64,000 nucleotides of DNA from Balanoglossus misakiensis (lineage: Eukaryota > Hemichordata). The stretch is taken from positions 9,796,001 through 9,860,000 of the forward strand of contig CM082585.2 of assembly GCA_040954595.2 (NCBI GenBank), in the 5' to 3' direction. Below are positions 53,601 through 63,889 of this stretch, in pieces; the first letter of the stretch is position 1, and every line of letters starts with the position of its first letter. The notes beneath the pieces are model-generated. The model saw only the letters and a program-made list of their open reading frames with translations. It did not search any database and was not told the origin of the DNA. The translations under genes were made by a program, and so were the position numbers.

Positions 53601-56600
53601 CAGGGGAGTGATGCAGCGATCTGAAAAGACCAATTGGGGATTTCTTTTGTAGTCTTCTCCTTCTTGTTAATTGTCTTCAAGAAATCCTTTCCCTGAGAAC
53701 CTTGAAACAAGTGAATCACTCTGGTATGATAAGTAGCTGGCATTCTTTTCATGGGATCCAGCTTTTCTTTCCTCTCTTCCATATTTGTTTTTCTCATGTA
53801 TATTGTCTGTTTAACGAGAACATCATAAATACTAAGCTTCTCAATTAAGAATAACTGTTAATCGATCTTTGAAAACTATGGGCAAAAGAGGTCTCCTTTC
53901 TATACTTCTTTTATCAACAATTGTTTCACTTTCATAAAGACCAGATGAGACATGAATAATAAAACGGAGAATCGCCTTAGAATCTGGCACATGTTCAAGT
54001 CGCAGAATTTACCGTCTTGACAAATCTGGCCATTTTCTCAAGATACTGGCATTGTCTACGCTAATTAGACAATGCAGTCCCAATGATCTCCCCGGCAGAT
54101 TAAACCTCACAGCACCTGGGCATTGCCATGGAAACAATGGAAAGGTATCCCAGATTTTGCCCCGTAATGCTCCAAATCTGCTCTCTGTCTCCCACCCCCA
54201 TTGTGGGCCGAGCTGGTGACTGCAGTCAAAACCTACAATGTAAACTGGGATAATTCCATGTGGGTTTTTTGGACAGGACTTGACAACCCAAAGACGGGGA
54301 CAAAGAAATTCATTACTCATTGTCGCAGGTGAATGTCTGACATGACAGCGCTTTAATTCTCCCACTCATCCTCACCAATTCAAATGCTCCCTCTAATCGC
54401 TAATTTGCCAGCCAGAAATGAACAGGGTATAGTTATCGCGCAGAAAAAACACAAAGGTGGCACCGTTGTTGCGATTGTCTGCCAGAACCAAAACAGAATA
54501 CCATGGGATTAAGTTTATGTCACCGCCATTGCATAACGCCAGGCCATCCAAGACAGCGTGAAGAAGCAACACCAATTGTGCGCATACTTTTGAAGACCAG
54601 TTTGTGCATACTTTCGGAGTTCTCCAACAGACAAAACGTATTCCTCCCAGGCCAGCCATAAAGTCCCCCTTTCTCAAGGTTGTCTAATAATTCGGAAGTC
54701 CTCTCTGTTGCCCCGGGGCGTTTTTCTGATAATTTGTTTTCTCTGCGTGATCATTTGAGGGATTCTCTTCACAGAGATAGACCGTGCCCGTAGGACGTAT
54801 TCACGGGCCAAAACTTTAACTGTGTCTGCTCTAGCGTGCAGAATGGCAACTGCAGGCCCACGACTGCAAAAAGTGAATCAATTAAAATAGCAACAGACCG
54901 CCCGAACGTCTCTTCATAGCTCTTCAAGAAGATGACTCAAGCTGTATTAGAATCACAAGCAAACAGAAACACCAAGTTTAACATCCAGCTCTAACATTTG
55001 GCTTTATAATTCAAAGGAGGAGAGAAAAAGAGCATCTTTCTCTGACTGTTCCCACCAAGCCAATATGGCCGACCCGTAATAATTCAAAATGATTTTTTTT
55101 TCTATCTGCAGTGCAATTACAAATTGACAGGCTTGGAAACTTCAATTAATCCTCAGCTTGACTCAACGAATCACAAAGTATGATATCGGATAGTGGACAG
55201 ACCGGCGCGAATACCTCTATATTGCACTCCTGCACGCATGGTGGCTTCCCATCGCCCCCGACGACGTCTTGAACATGGACAAAGAAAAGCAAGAGAGAGA
55301 CAATGGCAGATGGAGAATAGACTCGCCTCTCGACACAAGGGAGTAAAAGGAGCTCGTAAACTGCTTCTCCGCTTTGCACCTCTGCTCGCCAATACTTCCA
55401 TGATGCCCATTCACCATTTCATGTTGCTCACATAAAAATTCAAATGAGAGTCTTCAAAGATGGCGGAGCACAATGCGCGCTTTGTCAGCATTTTTACTTT
55501 ATATTCTCGTGGCATACAGGTGATAAACGTGACCGTTCTCTTAACTTTCCTCGCTTTAACTACCCTAATCATGGATAGCGCGCTGGATTTCTTTTCAAGC
55601 ACTGGTACTCAAAAGGGTTCTGATTCATGTTGATCTCTGTATCAAATCAAATTTCGAGCAATATTCGTTATTGAATGCAATTTGCTCAAATTTCATGCAC
55701 AATTAAGAGTCTTTTCATTACTTTTGTCACTTCAAGCAAGCCATCTTTTTCAGTAGTGAATACTTCTGAATTCATAGACAAGGTTACTGGCATACAGACA
55801 TACAAACATACACATACACACATGGACATATTCTCTGTCATGTCAGAGCTTGGAGGCAGACACCTTTCTCATTATGCCGCATAACCGGCTTACAGTGATT
55901 AGTCTGTGTGTTTGCCGATGCTCTGGGACATCCCTAAAGGAAGCACTATTGAAATCGAGATTTAATTTACAGAGGGTAGTGAGTGGGAATTCAAAATGGC
56001 CGCCAATGTCTGCCATCCCTATGGGGGAAAATGTGGATTGTCCTTATTTTTTTGCATGAACTCCAATTTTTATTCTCAAGAACATTTTGCATGGTGACCC
56101 CCAATTTTTATTCTCAAGAACAATCTAAAGTAGTTATGAGCAAAAAATGAGAAAAAGTTCCGGTCTTTGATTTTCAAGGCACGTACCACCTTAAAAGGGG
56201 TTGTGCAACTCACTAGTCTGTAACTTTTGATATGTCTTGTCAATATTTTATGTGACATGCACTAGATGCCAAAGAGCAAGCCACTCAACTTGATAGGTAG
56301 CCTACTTCTGTTGCAAACTACTCGACTCGCGTCCTGGTGACGGAAACTAAGGTGGGAGTTTACTTGCCACCAAAAATGTGTTGCTTTTTCTCAGAAATTT
56401 TGACATGCATGTAGTCTGGCATGCTTTACAATGGGGCATCCACAGTAGAAACTGGCTTCTCCAGCTTTATGTGGAAAGAGACCAGGTTTGCAGTTTCATG
56501 GACATTTTTGACGTCAACTGAAATTGAGCTTTTGCTAGGGTAGACTGTCAGTAATATCATTTCTGGATTGGTTTTTGAAACAAAAAGGGTTTCATGTCAC

Positions 56601-59600
56601 TGCTAGGGAACCGCATATATTTGCATATGTAATTTGATTTCTGGCCTGTGCAGACATTACATCATCAGTAACCACACAAGCCGGAATATTGAACGTGAGA
56701 TGCAGTTAAAAAATATCAGATAATGAGACATCGCTGACCACACAGATAGGCCAATTCTGACTGGCCGTGTCTAGTGTATGTTTACAGGCAAATTCAATGG
56801 CACTACCGCAAAAATGTCATCGCAAATGGACGCATATAACCGTAATTTAACCACATCAAATTCCATAGTTGAGTTGACCCGCACACTGAGTATGGCGTAC
56901 AACTGAAATGATCACCCCATATAATATTAACTCTGCAAATTCCCTAAAACCTCTGAGCAGTCTTTTCAAAAGATAAAATTCTCTGTGTGCACACCATGAA
57001 TGTGTCTTTTCTTTCCTCGGGCGATTTCAAACTTGTCAAATATTTCAGGGAGGACACCCAAAAACATTTAAGCTTTGAATTGCTGTTTGCCATGACAACC
57101 CAATATAGGCAGAGCTTGCTATTTTTTTCTTCACAGTTGCACTGTAGTATTCTACAATTTTATTAATTTATGCAAAGTTTGCAATATTTAGTTTAGACAT
57201 CAACAAAACCAGACTGGTTCCCATTCTGCTATCTCCATGGCGACTGGTGAGACTTATACTGTTGCAAGACCATGCAACCATGTTAAAAGGTACACCGCTG
57301 GACTCCATTTCACACCGAAATTCCAAAGCCTGTTCCGCCTTCTTAAAAACCTGGCAATACTATCGCTATTCTCAAATTAAAATTCTTTATTTCAGATTAC
57401 ACCTGCCAATATTATCACACAGCCAATCAAGAAACACCCCAGCACCCCCCCCCCCCCAAAAAAAAAAAAAATCCACAAAGAAAACTTGTCTGTTACTGAT
57501 ACGACCGAATCTTCAAAGCAAACCATTTGGCACTGGTCATTAAAAATTGATAAGCCCCACTCATGGACTTGTAATTGATCTAAGTCCAAACGCCGACACT
57601 TTTTTAAAGCTCAGCCGGGACAGCTAACCTACGACCTAGCAACCAGGTGTAATCATTCCTCTGCAGACTAAACACTTGGCTTTACAAACCTGACTCTAGG
57701 TGTGGATTGCCTAATTTGGCTGAAATTACGACTGCTAATTAGGACAAATCCCACTAAAAAATTTACCACAGTCTGCCAGAGATTCCACACACAATAGAGC
57801 TCGACAAACTTAAACTTTCCAAATTCTTTTGTCGGTGGGATCAACCTGGATTTCATCCAGACAAGGCAATACGATTCATTCAATCAAAGACGACGCAGTT
57901 TTATTTTATTATTTCATAGCTGTTTTGTAACTGGAAAGAAATTCCACAAAACATACCGCGCCAAACTGCATTATTTAGTACACTGCATGTATATAAATTT
58001 TACAAGAAGCAGACTTCGCTTTGTACTGTACAAAGGTATCCAAGCACCACCACCCAGTAAGAAAAGTAGCTCTAATATAAATATTTGAAATACTAAATTA
58101 ACAATATTTTTTACTTTTCTGTTGAACATATCCCAACATTTCTTCCTGAAGTTATTTTAAATCAACACAGTCTAACAGAAGTCCCGACAAGCTAAGGTAT
58201 GAAACAGAAAATTCAAAATTCCTTTGAACAAAGGAGATTAATCTTTCAGCACAGACTCTATGGTATGTAGGTCGGTCGTTGTAACTGATAAAGTTTTAAA
58301 CTTGACAGGTTTTTTTTTGGCACTTCTTATCATCGCAATCAGTCCCATCACTACCACTGACTTTGTGGAGCAAATTTTCCGCGCTGTATACAAATTGAGC
58401 CTAGTTAAGTCTCTCTTTTAGGTTTAGACTCATAAAAAAAAACCAACAGACATAAACTTTTATCCCTGGTCAGGGCACAATGTAACAACAGTAATGATGT
58501 TGCTCTCCATACACACAGGGTTTGGTGAGTCTTTGACAGAACAGAACTTTCTCTGTCTTTTGACACGTATGTTTTCATTACGGAATTTTTATGCCTCACA
58601 TAAAGTTTGTCTGGGGCCATACCGAGGAAATAAAAACAATAAGAGGAGAAATAATGGAGTGACCTTCACTAAATATTATCTGTAATCGACTGCCCAGACC
58701 ATACTCATGAGGTCTTCAAAATTTAATGCCCCAACTTTTCTGGTGGTGGTCTAAACTTTCAGAACACTATACTTTTCAGGGAAAGATTTCCACACAAAAT
58801 TGATCGTTTTTTTTTTTTTTGCTATTTCACATGGCTCAAATCAGTAAAGTCAACAGAACAAAGGAAATTGGCACAAAACTGAACTTACCAAGAATGAATA
58901 CACTCTCACACAGCAAAAAGTATTTTATTTTTACCAAGAACAGATTAAAAAGTTAAAAGAATTCCTTTAAAAGTTTAACTAAAACTTAGCTTAACATGTA
59001 TAGCTTACCACTCAAAAGTTTTTGCTCAAAATAAAGTGAGAATACATCCTTTAGAATGTCTGACAAAACCTAAACCTGTGCTAATAATGAGGTCGATGAT
59101 TGCGTGTTTATTTTTTCTTACGGTCGACTTCAATCGTCCGCAGAGTGATGAAACCACGATTAGATCTAATAGATTACTGACCACACGCAGCTAAATCAGC
59201 GGGCGAAACCGCAAAAGTTCCAGGCACCATTTAGTTACAAAACAATCAACGCAATCCGGCAACACTGTTGCCAAATTGTTAATAAACATTGCAAACTTTG
59301 CCTTTTAATAGTGAAATATACAAATGGGGTTCTGGATCCTGGAATATGGATCAAGTCCCCGGCGCATTCCGATGCACGTTTTTTAAAACTTTAAGATCTT
59401 CTCCGCTATCCGATTGTTTCAATGTCGCAGTATTTGCATATGTGACATGACTGAAGACACGTACGTACACAAGACCACGCTGCGAGCGGCGGTTGCATTG
59501 TTTGACAAGTAACTGTTGTCTTTTCGCGTAAATTTAATTATCTAACCCCCCGCGCAAATCTGGCACACATTCGGGGCACGCTGACAATTCCGAAATCCTA

Positions 59601-60752
59601 GTATTGGCAAATAATTTCCGGTGCAAAGGTCGACCTTATCACACAGTTAACATTTACGGGGCCTGTGATGGATTACTAGAATCTCCATTATGTTAGATAT
59701 CCCCCAAGTCTCAAAATAATTTCGCTTGGTGACGGTTCCCTTCCTTGAAAAAGTTCAGCACAAAGCGAAACCCCTCTCTCCTTTAACGGGAATCCCCCCT
59801 TTGGAAAATTCCGCTGATCTCTGTACATATATTTGATAAGCACGTAGGCCGTGGTGGTACCTAGCTACGTGCGGTGTGTGAATTAATTGCCAAATTTAGA
59901 AGTGACACATTTAGAGGTGTTCGCTGTTCAGGCCACCCGGTTGAAATCGCTGCGGCGGCACTTTATATTGAATCTCTATTACTCTACCACTGATCCCATA
60001 CTGAGTGACTTTCCCAATAAAACTGTAAGAGATCGGACCGAACACGGCACTTGGATCGGGACGAATATACGTTGGCGCGTTTGACCCTGACACTCCAAAA
60101 GCAGAATGACTTTACTAAATGTCACCCCTGAAAAACGGGCTGACCTTAGCCCATTGATATAAAAGTCTTTTAAACCTTTCCCGAAACTTCGTGAGATAGG
60201 ACACCAAGCGATGGCCGCTGGTTGTTTTAAAGTGCATTGGGGGAAGCTGTGAAAAGGTCGAAGGCGGCTACCCTGGGGACTGTCGGATATATCCGGTGAA
60301 TTTTCCACGCAAGGACAACTGGAAAATCCTCACACACAGCGTGCACTGTGAACGAACATGGCCGTAGTTGTAAACATACAGCTAGCCATGCAGTGTACAC
60401 ACACAGTCGCAAACCCTCAACATTTCCAATTCCGCGATTTCTGACATAAAACACACCGTTTTCCACCAGATCGGTGATCAGGAACTGACCCCACAAGCCA
60501 CAGTTATTCCCCGTGGTTTTGAATATTTCCGATTTTCGTTTCAATTACGATAAAATCTGTGATCGGGTAACCGAACGGTCGACATGAAAACGGTGTAACG
60601 TTACATTCATATACGTATATACTCACGTGTGAATGCAGGGTTAAGCACCTCGATTTACACCGCGCTTGTAAAATCGCCTCGTCCATTTCGGCAAAACACA
60701 AAGTCACTGGAAGGACTAGTACCAGAAGCACAAAAAGTAAATAATCAGCCAT
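26431..60752 (-). CDS. ANOS1: Anosmin-1 orthologue, complete gene of 13 coding exons, 708 aa
   Basis: Anosmin-1 is an extracellular matrix-associated glycoprotein. In other animals it binds heparan sulfate and modulates FGF-receptor signalling, neurite outgrowth and cell migration; loss of the human gene causes Kallmann syndrome. Joining 60627-60752, 52386-52442, 34362-34421, 32492-32705, 32019-32209, 31600-31729, 30826-31176, 30540-30683, 30219-30310, 27743-27914, 27157-27395, 26782-26923 and 26431-26639 on the minus strand gives 2127 nt without a frame break, all with GT-AG introns. Order: signal peptide 1-21, cysteine-rich region 32-95 (ten Cys, as in human), WAP domain about 104-146 (eight Cys), FN3 domains at roughly 153-260, 261-376, 377-500 and 513-630, then a hydrophobic tail 694-708. 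Potential N-glycosylation sites include NGS, NGT, NIT, NCS and NMT. Human anosmin-1 is 680 aa with a basic, His-rich end, which is absent here. The start ATG at 60752 has a good context (A at -3, G at +4). A small in-frame exon between exons 1 and 2 could have been missed. Confidence 0.95.
26782..26923 (-). CDS. ANOS1: ANOS1 exon 12: second half of FN3 domain 4
   Basis: Codes residues 593-639, phase 0 in and 1 out. The F/G-strand pattern TQYVFQVQAYGKSGNGD followed by EFKTP is the typical end of an FN3 domain. It lines up with the human YRLEVQVLTPGGEG...FRTPE segment. Acceptor CTCGCAG, donor GTGAGT. Confidence 0.95.
27157..27395 (-). CDS. ANOS1: ANOS1 exon 11: first half of FN3 domain 4
   Basis: Codes residues 513-592, phase 1 in and 0 out. 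The B-strand tryptophan is in AQFHWQPP, and GYKVTWAE matches the human GFQVTWAE motif closely. An NMT glycosylation site precedes the tryptophan. Donor GTAAGT. Confidence 0.95.
27396..27742 (-). other. Intron 10 (347 bp)
   Basis: Non-coding sequence between exons 10 and 11. The minus-strand end before exon 11 has the expected pyrimidine tract (TTTTGTTTTTTCAG). Nothing else seen. Confidence 0.9.
27743..27914 (-). CDS. ANOS1: ANOS1 exon 10: end of FN3 domain 3 and two-cysteine linker
   Basis: Codes residues 456-512, phase 0 in and 1 out. FNCKYEVKVQPAG matches human FSCKYKVTVQPIR, and the linker keeps the pair of cysteines (TPNCSS and HPNCSA) found after this domain in human anosmin. Both linker cysteines sit in NCS glycosylation motifs. 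Donor GTACAG. Confidence 0.96.
27915..30218 (-). other. Intron 9 (2.3 kb)
   Basis: No further exon or repeat family recognised. AT-rich with scattered short frames on both strands that lack codon-like structure. Confidence 0.8.
30219..30310 (-). CDS. ANOS1: ANOS1 exon 9: middle of FN3 domain 3
   Basis: Codes residues 425-455, phase 1 in and 0 out. NRFMIYWGTNTC corresponds to the human NRYHVRWFPEAC stretch, including the cysteine. Donor GTAAGT. Confidence 0.95.
30540..30683 (-). CDS. ANOS1: ANOS1 exon 8: start of FN3 domain 3
   Basis: Codes residues 377-424, phase 1 in and 1 out. Proline-rich linker, then DLKATVRWGQPR carrying the B-strand tryptophan. Acceptor TTACTGTCAG, donor GTAAGT. Confidence 0.93.
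30826..31176 (-). CDS. ANOS1: ANOS1 exon 7: whole FN3 domain 2
   Basis: Codes residues 260-376, phase 1 in and 1 out, so the domain is carried on one symmetrical exon. It opens with DPEPPGLPRNIT. TYIMWEDPKHSDLPIKRYRV corresponds to human TIVWDLPEEPDIPVHHYKV, and YFVQVQAFSQWGNKRL to YVVELQAITYWGQTRL. Acceptor TTTTGTTCAG, donor GTACGT. Confidence 0.97.
31177..31599 (-). other. Intron 6 (423 bp)
   Basis: Non-coding. Contains one copy of the recurring CAAGATGGCTGC word near 31473, next to a GACCTTTGACCTC word. Confidence 0.85.
31600..31729 (-). CDS. ANOS1: ANOS1 exon 6: end of FN3 domain 1
   Basis: Codes residues 217-259, phase 0 in and 1 out. PGRWYEFRVAAVNENGTSGF is very close to human [20 protein letters not shown], the strongest local match in the FN3 region. 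Includes an NGT glycosylation site. Acceptor TTATTTTCACAG, donor GTTAGT. Confidence 0.97.
31909..31998. repeat. 45-bp tandem duplication in intron 5
   Basis: TTGACCAATCAAAGCATAGA at 31911 recurs at 31956. The 45-bp unit makes up about a third of the 289-bp intron between exons 5 and 6. Confidence 0.8.
32019..32209 (-). CDS. ANOS1: ANOS1 exon 5: start of FN3 domain 1
   Basis: Codes residues 153-216, phase 1 in and 0 out. NSFLVTWRLSP holds the B-strand tryptophan. GVHASHSHMWDWETVAQ aligns with human GIHPSEDDATHWQTVAQ. Donor GTAAGA. Confidence 0.96.
32336..32412. repeat. CA/CATG-rich low-complexity tract in intron 4
   Basis: Interrupted (CA)n with embedded GCATGCATGTAC and GCATGTGCATGTACATGC words, a likely variable microsatellite within the 282-bp intron 4. 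Confidence 0.8.
32492..32705 (-). CDS. ANOS1: ANOS1 exon 4: last Cys pair and WAP domain
   Basis: Codes residues 82-152, phase 0 in and 1 out. DECFSSC is the final pair of the cysteine-rich region (human YECLTSC). The WAP domain follows, with GECPHPD, FAAACVEEC, VECDGNFKCCTNGCGHTCQ. All eight disulfide cysteines are present. FAAACVE and NGCGHTCQ are identical to human. In vertebrates this domain is linked to protease (urokinase) modulation; here that is only inferred. Acceptor CTGCCCACAG, donor GTATGC. Confidence 0.97.
32706..34361 (-). other. Intron 3 (1.66 kb)
   Basis: Non-coding. Contains the perfect 9-bp inverted repeat at 33012-33034. No exon or mobile element recognised. Confidence 0.8.
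33012..33034. repeat. Perfect 9-bp stem with 5-base loop
   Basis: CCCGATTCA, loop CCTCC, TGAATCGGG. GC-rich for its surroundings. Function unknown. Confidence 0.75.
34362..34421 (-). CDS. ANOS1: ANOS1 exon 3: 60-bp Cys-rich exon
   Basis: Codes residues 62-81 in phase 0 on both sides. CLRPC and TCMSKCQ match the human CLEPC and QCQSFCE spacing, supplying four of the ten N-terminal cysteines. The acceptor TTTCTATTCACAG and donor GTGAGTG are both strong. Confidence 0.93.
48972..48989. promoter_or_regulatory. Perfect 18-bp palindrome of two forkhead-type sites
   Basis: TAAACAA-CATA-TTGTTTA: two facing TRTTTRY-like cores 4 bp apart. This is a candidate forkhead-factor site in intron 2. Evidence is sequence pattern only. 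Confidence 0.3.
49158..49194. repeat. (TTTTG)n simple repeat
   Basis: Interrupted TTTTG pentanucleotide run in intron 2. Confidence 0.9.
51610..51670. repeat. Imperfect 29-bp tandem repeat
   Basis: GGCAAATTTGGTATAAATTA at 51610 is followed by GGCAAAGTTTGACATAAATT at 51639 and a further CTATAAATTG, giving three TATAAATT-like words in 60 bp of intron 2. Confidence 0.55.
52386..52442 (-). CDS. ANOS1: ANOS1 exon 2: 57-bp Cys-rich exon
   Basis: Codes residues 43-61 (QLQRLNGATVCEDDIKCAS), phase 0 on both sides. The spacing NG-x3-C-x5-C, with the next Cys at the start of exon 3, matches human NNGSLVWCQNHKQCSKC. The acceptor is a T-rich tract with CATTGCAG and the donor GTGAGT. The reading frame stays open on both sides by chance, but only these 19 codons are bounded by splice sites and conserved. 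Confidence 0.88.
56053..56122. repeat. 35-38-bp tandem duplication
   Basis: TGCATG followed by CCAATTTTTATTCTCAAGAA occurs twice, at 56053 and 56088. The second copy has three extra bases before the shared block. It lies just left of the MITE-like end at 56178 and may belong to the same insertion. Confidence 0.75.
56178..56196. mobile_element. Single MITE-like terminus
   Basis: GGCACGTACCACCTTAAAA resembles the right terminus of the element at 24358-24564 (GGCACATTCTACCTTAAAA). A CAAAATGGCCGCC word near 55992 resembles interior sequence of that element in the opposite orientation. No matching left terminus was found, so this copy is truncated or diverged. Confidence 0.45.
57445..57471. repeat. 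Poly-C/poly-A tract
   Basis: Thirteen C followed by fourteen A. Prone to length error in sequencing. Confidence 0.95.
60627..60752 (-). CDS. ANOS1: ANOS1 exon 1: start codon, signal peptide, first Cys pair
   Basis: Codes residues 1-42, donor GTGAGT in phase 0. MADYLLFVLLVLVLPVTLCF is a classic signal peptide with likely cleavage after A21. QARCKSRCLTLH then matches the human RARCASRCLSLQ motif that opens mature anosmin. The ATG has A at -3 and G at +4. The frame continues upstream without ATG, so this is the first in-frame start. Confidence 0.93.
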
Positions 60753-62732
60753 TCTGAGAGTCAATCTTCGGGAGATCAAAAAGGTTTCTTCGAGTGGCTG
60801 GGTTCTCCCCGCTGTACAACGGCCTGGCTCAAAAAGACCCGTGTCGAAATCAGCTGTAGATTGGGAGTTGCTTACTCTGTCCGATGGGGGTGGTCGACTC
60901 CTTCGCTGAGGGACGGTCAGTTCTCTTTACAATTCAATCGCACTGGCATTTAGGATATGAATGTCATCCCCAACTCGAAATCTTAAGAAACGGTTTTCTC
61001 TCATTGGCAGAAATCTATCGGGTGAATAAAGAAAAATCGTCTACAGTGGAGAAAAACTTTCTGAATATGGTGTATTGTTGCAGATAACTGAGGCGAAATA
61101 GTCGCCCACGTTACACAAAAGAAGGCCTGTGGAAATAGAACTCGGATATAACTATTGTACAATGTATATCATGTATATGGGGGCTGAATTCAATTTAAAT
61201 AAATTAGCATAACAAGGCACATAATCCCAAATTCCCTCTCCTGCACTCTCACTTGCTCTTCCGTTCACCGCGACACCTCCCCCAAGTGTCAGCCCGTCTC
61301 CAGGGCAAAACGCATTCCTGTTCCGCAGGTACGCAACCAGGCTTGCGGTTGTCAAAATGCGGGCATGTCTGCCATATTATTAATCGTGTATATAAATCAC
61401 TATTCAGCATTGTTAAAAAGCGTGAAAAATACCTTGGTGGAGCGGTTCAGTTGATTTCCATAATTTCCCCCAAAAGAGCATTCTGAGGCAGACTTCATTG
61501 CTTTTTTATGTATATACAAGATTCACCTCTTAAAATGTGTCTAATATTAAAAATTGAACGCCTTCAGGTAATCCTAACGCTTGTTATATCAAAATGAACC
61601 CAAACTGCAGTGAAATATTTTATAAAGCAGAATCCAAGTTTTTCCCGATTGCAATTTCTTTCCATGCAAAGCACAATGTGCGGGCATCACAAGATAGATC
61701 CACCCCTCCGGCAGGGAGTTTTAAATTGTTGCAAACTGTTTGGTGTGTCGAATGACACGGGTATTTCGCAACTGCATAGCCTTCAATGGATCTTTTTACC
61801 GGACGCAACGACCCGCAACTGCCCAGTAACATATGGTACACGCATGGGTCGTCATCTGCAAGCTTAATTTTAAACCACGTGACAGGTTGGCCGGAGAGAG
61901 CGTCAGATTCAATAATATTTCTGGCACGTGCGTTTTGACCATGGGATTAATATATTTAGATTCTCGCAGAGGGGGGCTCAGGGTTACCAAAGCCCCTGTC
62001 ATGATTATCAAATGCGCGTAGAATAAATCATTTCATATGACTTGCTATAGGTTTTGCCCACCAAATTAAAAATCTTAAAATGTCACTCGCAGCATGCAAT
62101 TATTTATGCACAATATATGTTTATAAGTAAACCTATTTATACTATGTTTATTAGTGAAAAAGAGAAAGGTTTGCTGACCATCTTCAGTTTTATCGTTTCA
62201 CTAATCACGTGAGTGTTTCTATGGCTCCGTAAACTGAAGGCCACGCTTATGTAATGACATTGCGAGTCCATTATGTTACGTGTTGAACTTGACGGATCGA
62301 TTTCACATAAGTGTTATAAAAAGCATATTCACGTCTCTGCGTATAGGTACAATAACCATATACATTTGTTTCAAAGTAAAAATCCATTAGCTTTAATTTG
62401 CAAAGATGCGCGTCTACCGAAACTTTCACTCTCATCACTTGAACTTCCAGCGCATGCGTTCACGCCCTAGTCCACTGAATAACCTCTCTCTTCGCACCCT
62501 TGTCCTACAAACAGTGACACCTGACACATTCATGGTAATCCCGCTTTGCTATTCTTGGAACAAATAAGACCCATTGAAAGAGATATATTTGCGCGGGCCT
62601 CTTGCTTTTGAATTAAGTTTGTCACCCCCACTTCCCCGACTATTTTAGCATCCTGTCACACTACCATCTATGCTTTCATACTGAACAGGGGAATTGGTCA
62701 TCTAAGTTTCAAACTGTTGTGTCCACCCGGAG

Positions 62733-62750
62733 CCCCCTCCCCCCCCCCCC
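62733..62750. repeat. Poly-C tract
   Basis: Five C, one T, twelve C. Confidence 0.95.
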
Positions 62751-63842
62751 TTTGAGTCGCCGGGGGACTGAAAGAACACACAAGCTCCGGTGACGCCATT
62801 TTCCTGTCTTGGCGTCAGTATAAATGGAAAAGACGTCGCCAAAAATGTTCTGGCGGGCCGACGCCGTTCCAAAGTGGGACATTATTTGGTGATTTATGGA
62901 GAAGATACCAACTCAAGCGACGCTTGCTGGCGGAGACAATTATAAGGCCGGTGGCGACCGGATGCACATGGTCACCTTTAAAGATGCTATGAAAACATCA
63001 ATAATTTTTGGATGGTTTTTACCGATAGTGCACACGCCGCGCACCTGTTCACGGTTCCACAAAGAAAATGTTATACCAATTGTATAAACCCAGTCAGAAG
63101 AGAGAAACTTGCAAAGAGAAGGGGGGCAAATTGGAAAGAACAGTGATACCTGTAACAGACACCTGGTCTTTAATACAACAGTTCTTAAATGTAATAAGAG
63201 CCCTATACGTATTCCCCCAAGTGACCATGGTGCAAAAATAACAGAATTCGCTCTCACTGACATCTCAGTGAACATTCTCGATAAAAAAAGAAAACACTGA
63301 AGGATGAGCTGCTTTGGTCCAAATTTTGAACAAAGGGATTTGTAAGATACTTGTCTCGCTCGGACGGTTTCCAAATGTGATGTAGAGATAAAGAGGGTAT
63401 GCTTTCTTTAGGCTGTGGCGTTATGGATCGGGACCGGGCACGTGGCATTTTAATTAAGTTTACCTGTGCCTAAAGGCGACGGTAAAAACGGCAGGTGTTT
63501 CGGCTGCTGACCTTTGACACGAAGTCGGGTTGATTTGCCGTCACGCAGACGACAGGTACCCTAGGTTGCGCTTAACTTCGTTTTATCGCCCTGTCACCAA
63601 TCAAGCATCTTCACGTCGCACTGTGAATAGATTTCGCATAGCGACCGACATCGTGTACGGATGCAGCAATGCGAGTCTTCTAATTGAAAACGTGGCTTGC
63701 ACATTTGAGTGGAGGAGAGAAAAACGAACGAGTCGAGTCACTTTTTGTGAAAATTTGAAATAGATACTTCATATCGACAATTTAAACCAGCCACTTGACA
63801 TTCAAAGTTACTGGTCGCGTCATCATATAAGAGCGGGTGCCA

Positions 63843-63889
63843 GGAAGAGAGGGAGGGAGGGAGGGAGAGAGAGAGAAGAGAGAGAGAGA
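63843..63889. repeat. (GGGA)n/(GA)n purine tract
   Basis: Uninterrupted purine run of GGGA units passing into GA dinucleotides, a probable microsatellite upstream of ANOS1. Confidence 0.9.

Larger units (their letters stand above)
52443..60626 (-). other. Intron 1 (8.2 kb)
   Basis: No coding exon found. Contains the tandem repeat at 56053, a MITE-like end at 56178, a C/A homopolymer pair at 57445, and AT-rich homeodomain-site-like sequence around 57700-57760. Confidence 0.75.

Noticed and set aside
54009-54365. 118-codon minus-strand frame in intron 1
   Set aside because: Does not match any anosmin segment. Coding exons on both sides already join in phase without it.
60753-60779. Upstream extension of ANOS1 starting at 60779
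   Set aside because: The codon there is TTG, not ATG. The first in-frame ATG is at 60752 with good context, directly before the signal peptide.
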